NCBI GenBank assembly: GCA_946480525.1
Contig: CAMLLA010000235.1
Location: forward strand, 1 to 6,739
Origin: an uncultured Asticcacaulis sp.
Lineage (GTDB): Bacteria > Pseudomonadota > Alphaproteobacteria > Caulobacterales > Caulobacteraceae
Length of the DNA: 6,739 bases
Direction of reading: 5' to 3'
The first letter of the stretch is position 1. The number at the start of each line of letters is the position of its first letter. The notes under the pieces are model-generated. The model did no database searches, was not told the DNA's origin, and saw nothing but the letters and a program-made list of their open reading frames with translations. Shown piece after piece: positions 5,994 through 6,739 of the stretch. The translations under genes and the position numbers were made by a program.

Positions 5994-6739
5994 ATGGCAA
6001 TGGGCAAGTTCCCGGGTTCGGGAAAAGGCGGCCGTTCACCGCTTCAGGCCGTGTTGTACTGGGGAACCGTGGGACTGATCTGGCTGGTCATGTTCGGCGT
6101 CGTCTTCCTGGGCGTCATGGCGCTCGACCTTCCCGACACGTCATCGCTCTACAAGACGGAACGTCAGCCGTCGATCACCTATCTCGACCGTTCCGGCGCC
6201 CTGATCGCCGTCCGCGGCAGCCAATACGCTCCGCCCGTGGATGTGACCGAGCTGCCGGACTATGTGCCGATGGCCTTCGTGGTCATCGAGGACAAGCGCT
6301 TCTTTCACCATATCGGCTTCGACCCGATGGGGATGGGCCGCGCCGTCGTGCGCAACCTCTTCAAAAAGAAGGGCGCGAACCTGGCCGGTGGGTCGACCAT
6401 CACCCAGCAGCTGGCGCGTAACCTGTTCCTTAGCGCCAACCAGAATATGAAGCGCAAGGTCCAGGAACTGATGCTGGCCGTCTGGCTTGAGCACAAGTTC
6501 ACCAAGAAGGAAATCCTGGGTCTGTACCTCAACCGCGTCTATTTCGGCGGCGGCGCCTATGGCATCGAGGCCGCGGCCCAGCGCTATTTCAACAAGGAAG
6601 CCAAGGACCTGACGGTTGGTGAAGCCGCCATGCTGGCCGGCCTGATGAAGGCGCCCAACTCCTATTCCCCGCTGTCGGACAAGGAACGCGCCGGCAAGCG
6701 CGCCACCATCGTGCTCAAGGAAATGCTGGATGACAAGGT
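5994..6739 (+). CDS. Class A penicillin-binding protein, N-terminal part (GT51), cut by window end
   Basis: The first 248 residues of an inner-membrane peptidoglycan glycosyltransferase, which polymerises lipid II into glycan strands. A short cytoplasmic tail is followed by one membrane anchor (about 17-43). The GT51 domain then shows all of its motifs: EDKRF (99-103, with catalytic E99), GGSTITQQ (132-139), RKVQE (154-158), KKEILGLYLN (171-180) and the AAMLAGLMKAPNSYSP block (211-226). The reading frame is open to the last base, so the transpeptidase domain expected of a PBP1a-like protein lies outside. A monofunctional glycosyltransferase cannot be excluded from this part alone. The start at 5994 has GAGGA (5979-5983) ten bases upstream; the second ATG at 6000 would be 16 away. 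Such genes are usually housekeeping cell-wall synthesis genes. I do not assign a symbol, because alphaproteobacteria carry several paralogues. Confidence 0.93.
   Translation, partial: MAMGKFPGSGKGGRSPLQAVLYWGTVGLIWLVMFGVVFLGVMALDLPDTSSLYKTERQPSITYLDRSGALIAVRGSQYAPPVDVTELPDYVPMAFVVIEDKRFFHHIGFDPMGMGRAVVRNLFKKKGANLAGGSTITQQLARNLFLSANQNMKRKVQELMLAVWLEHKFTKKEILGLYLNRVYFGGGAYGIEAAAQRYFNKEAKDLTVGEAAMLAGLMKAPNSYSPLSDKERAGKRATIVLKEMLDDK

Noticed and set aside
1..6739. Mobile element, CRISPR array, tRNA or phage-like module
   Set aside because: No transposase or integrase motifs, no regularly spaced direct repeats and no cloverleaf-like sequence were seen; the coding regions look uniform in composition.

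Overview
The window is a high-GC bacterial chromosome segment with compact genes and AT-rich promoter gaps. The gene content is a periplasmic chitobiase-type hexosaminidase, a RecQ helicase without HRDC, and a class A penicillin-binding protein. The -10 ahead of the PBP gene (GCTATAAA) is close to the Caulobacter housekeeping GCTANAWC element. I infer an alphaproteobacterium, most likely Caulobacteraceae (Caulobacter/Asticcacaulis type). This assignment is an inference, not something the sequence proves.

Layout, left to right. A GC-rich hairpin (10-29) follows the end of a minus-strand gene for a secreted GH20 beta-N-acetylhexosaminidase (42-2579), which trims N-acetylglucosamine from chitin or peptidoglycan fragments. 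A 204-bp AT-rich divergent control region (2580-2783) holds several dyad elements. One pair shares the pattern GGTAT-N8/9-ATCAC, and one copy covers the hexosaminidase -10. A separate 29-bp palindrome and a second inverted copy of its core lie just ahead of padR. Then comes a plus-strand two-gene operon: a PadR-family repressor (2784-3332), coupled through an ATGA overlap to an unrecognised protein with about eight membrane segments (3329-4156). That gene overlaps by 29 bp, tail to tail, with minus-strand recQ (4128-5696). A 297-bp gap (5697-5993) carries candidate promoters for recQ and for the last gene, a class A PBP. The PBP gene starts at 5994 and is cut by the window end inside its GT51 glycosyltransferase domain.

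How the parts fit. recQ (DNA repair) and the PBP gene (wall synthesis) look like housekeeping neighbours with no shared role. The hexosaminidase appears to be a single transcription unit in sugar-polymer scavenging. The most original piece is the padR-membrane protein pair. The repressor gene has no visible Shine-Dalgarno and sits directly under its putative operators, so I infer autoregulation of both genes, released by an unknown signal. No mobile element, CRISPR array, tRNA or rRNA gene was seen.
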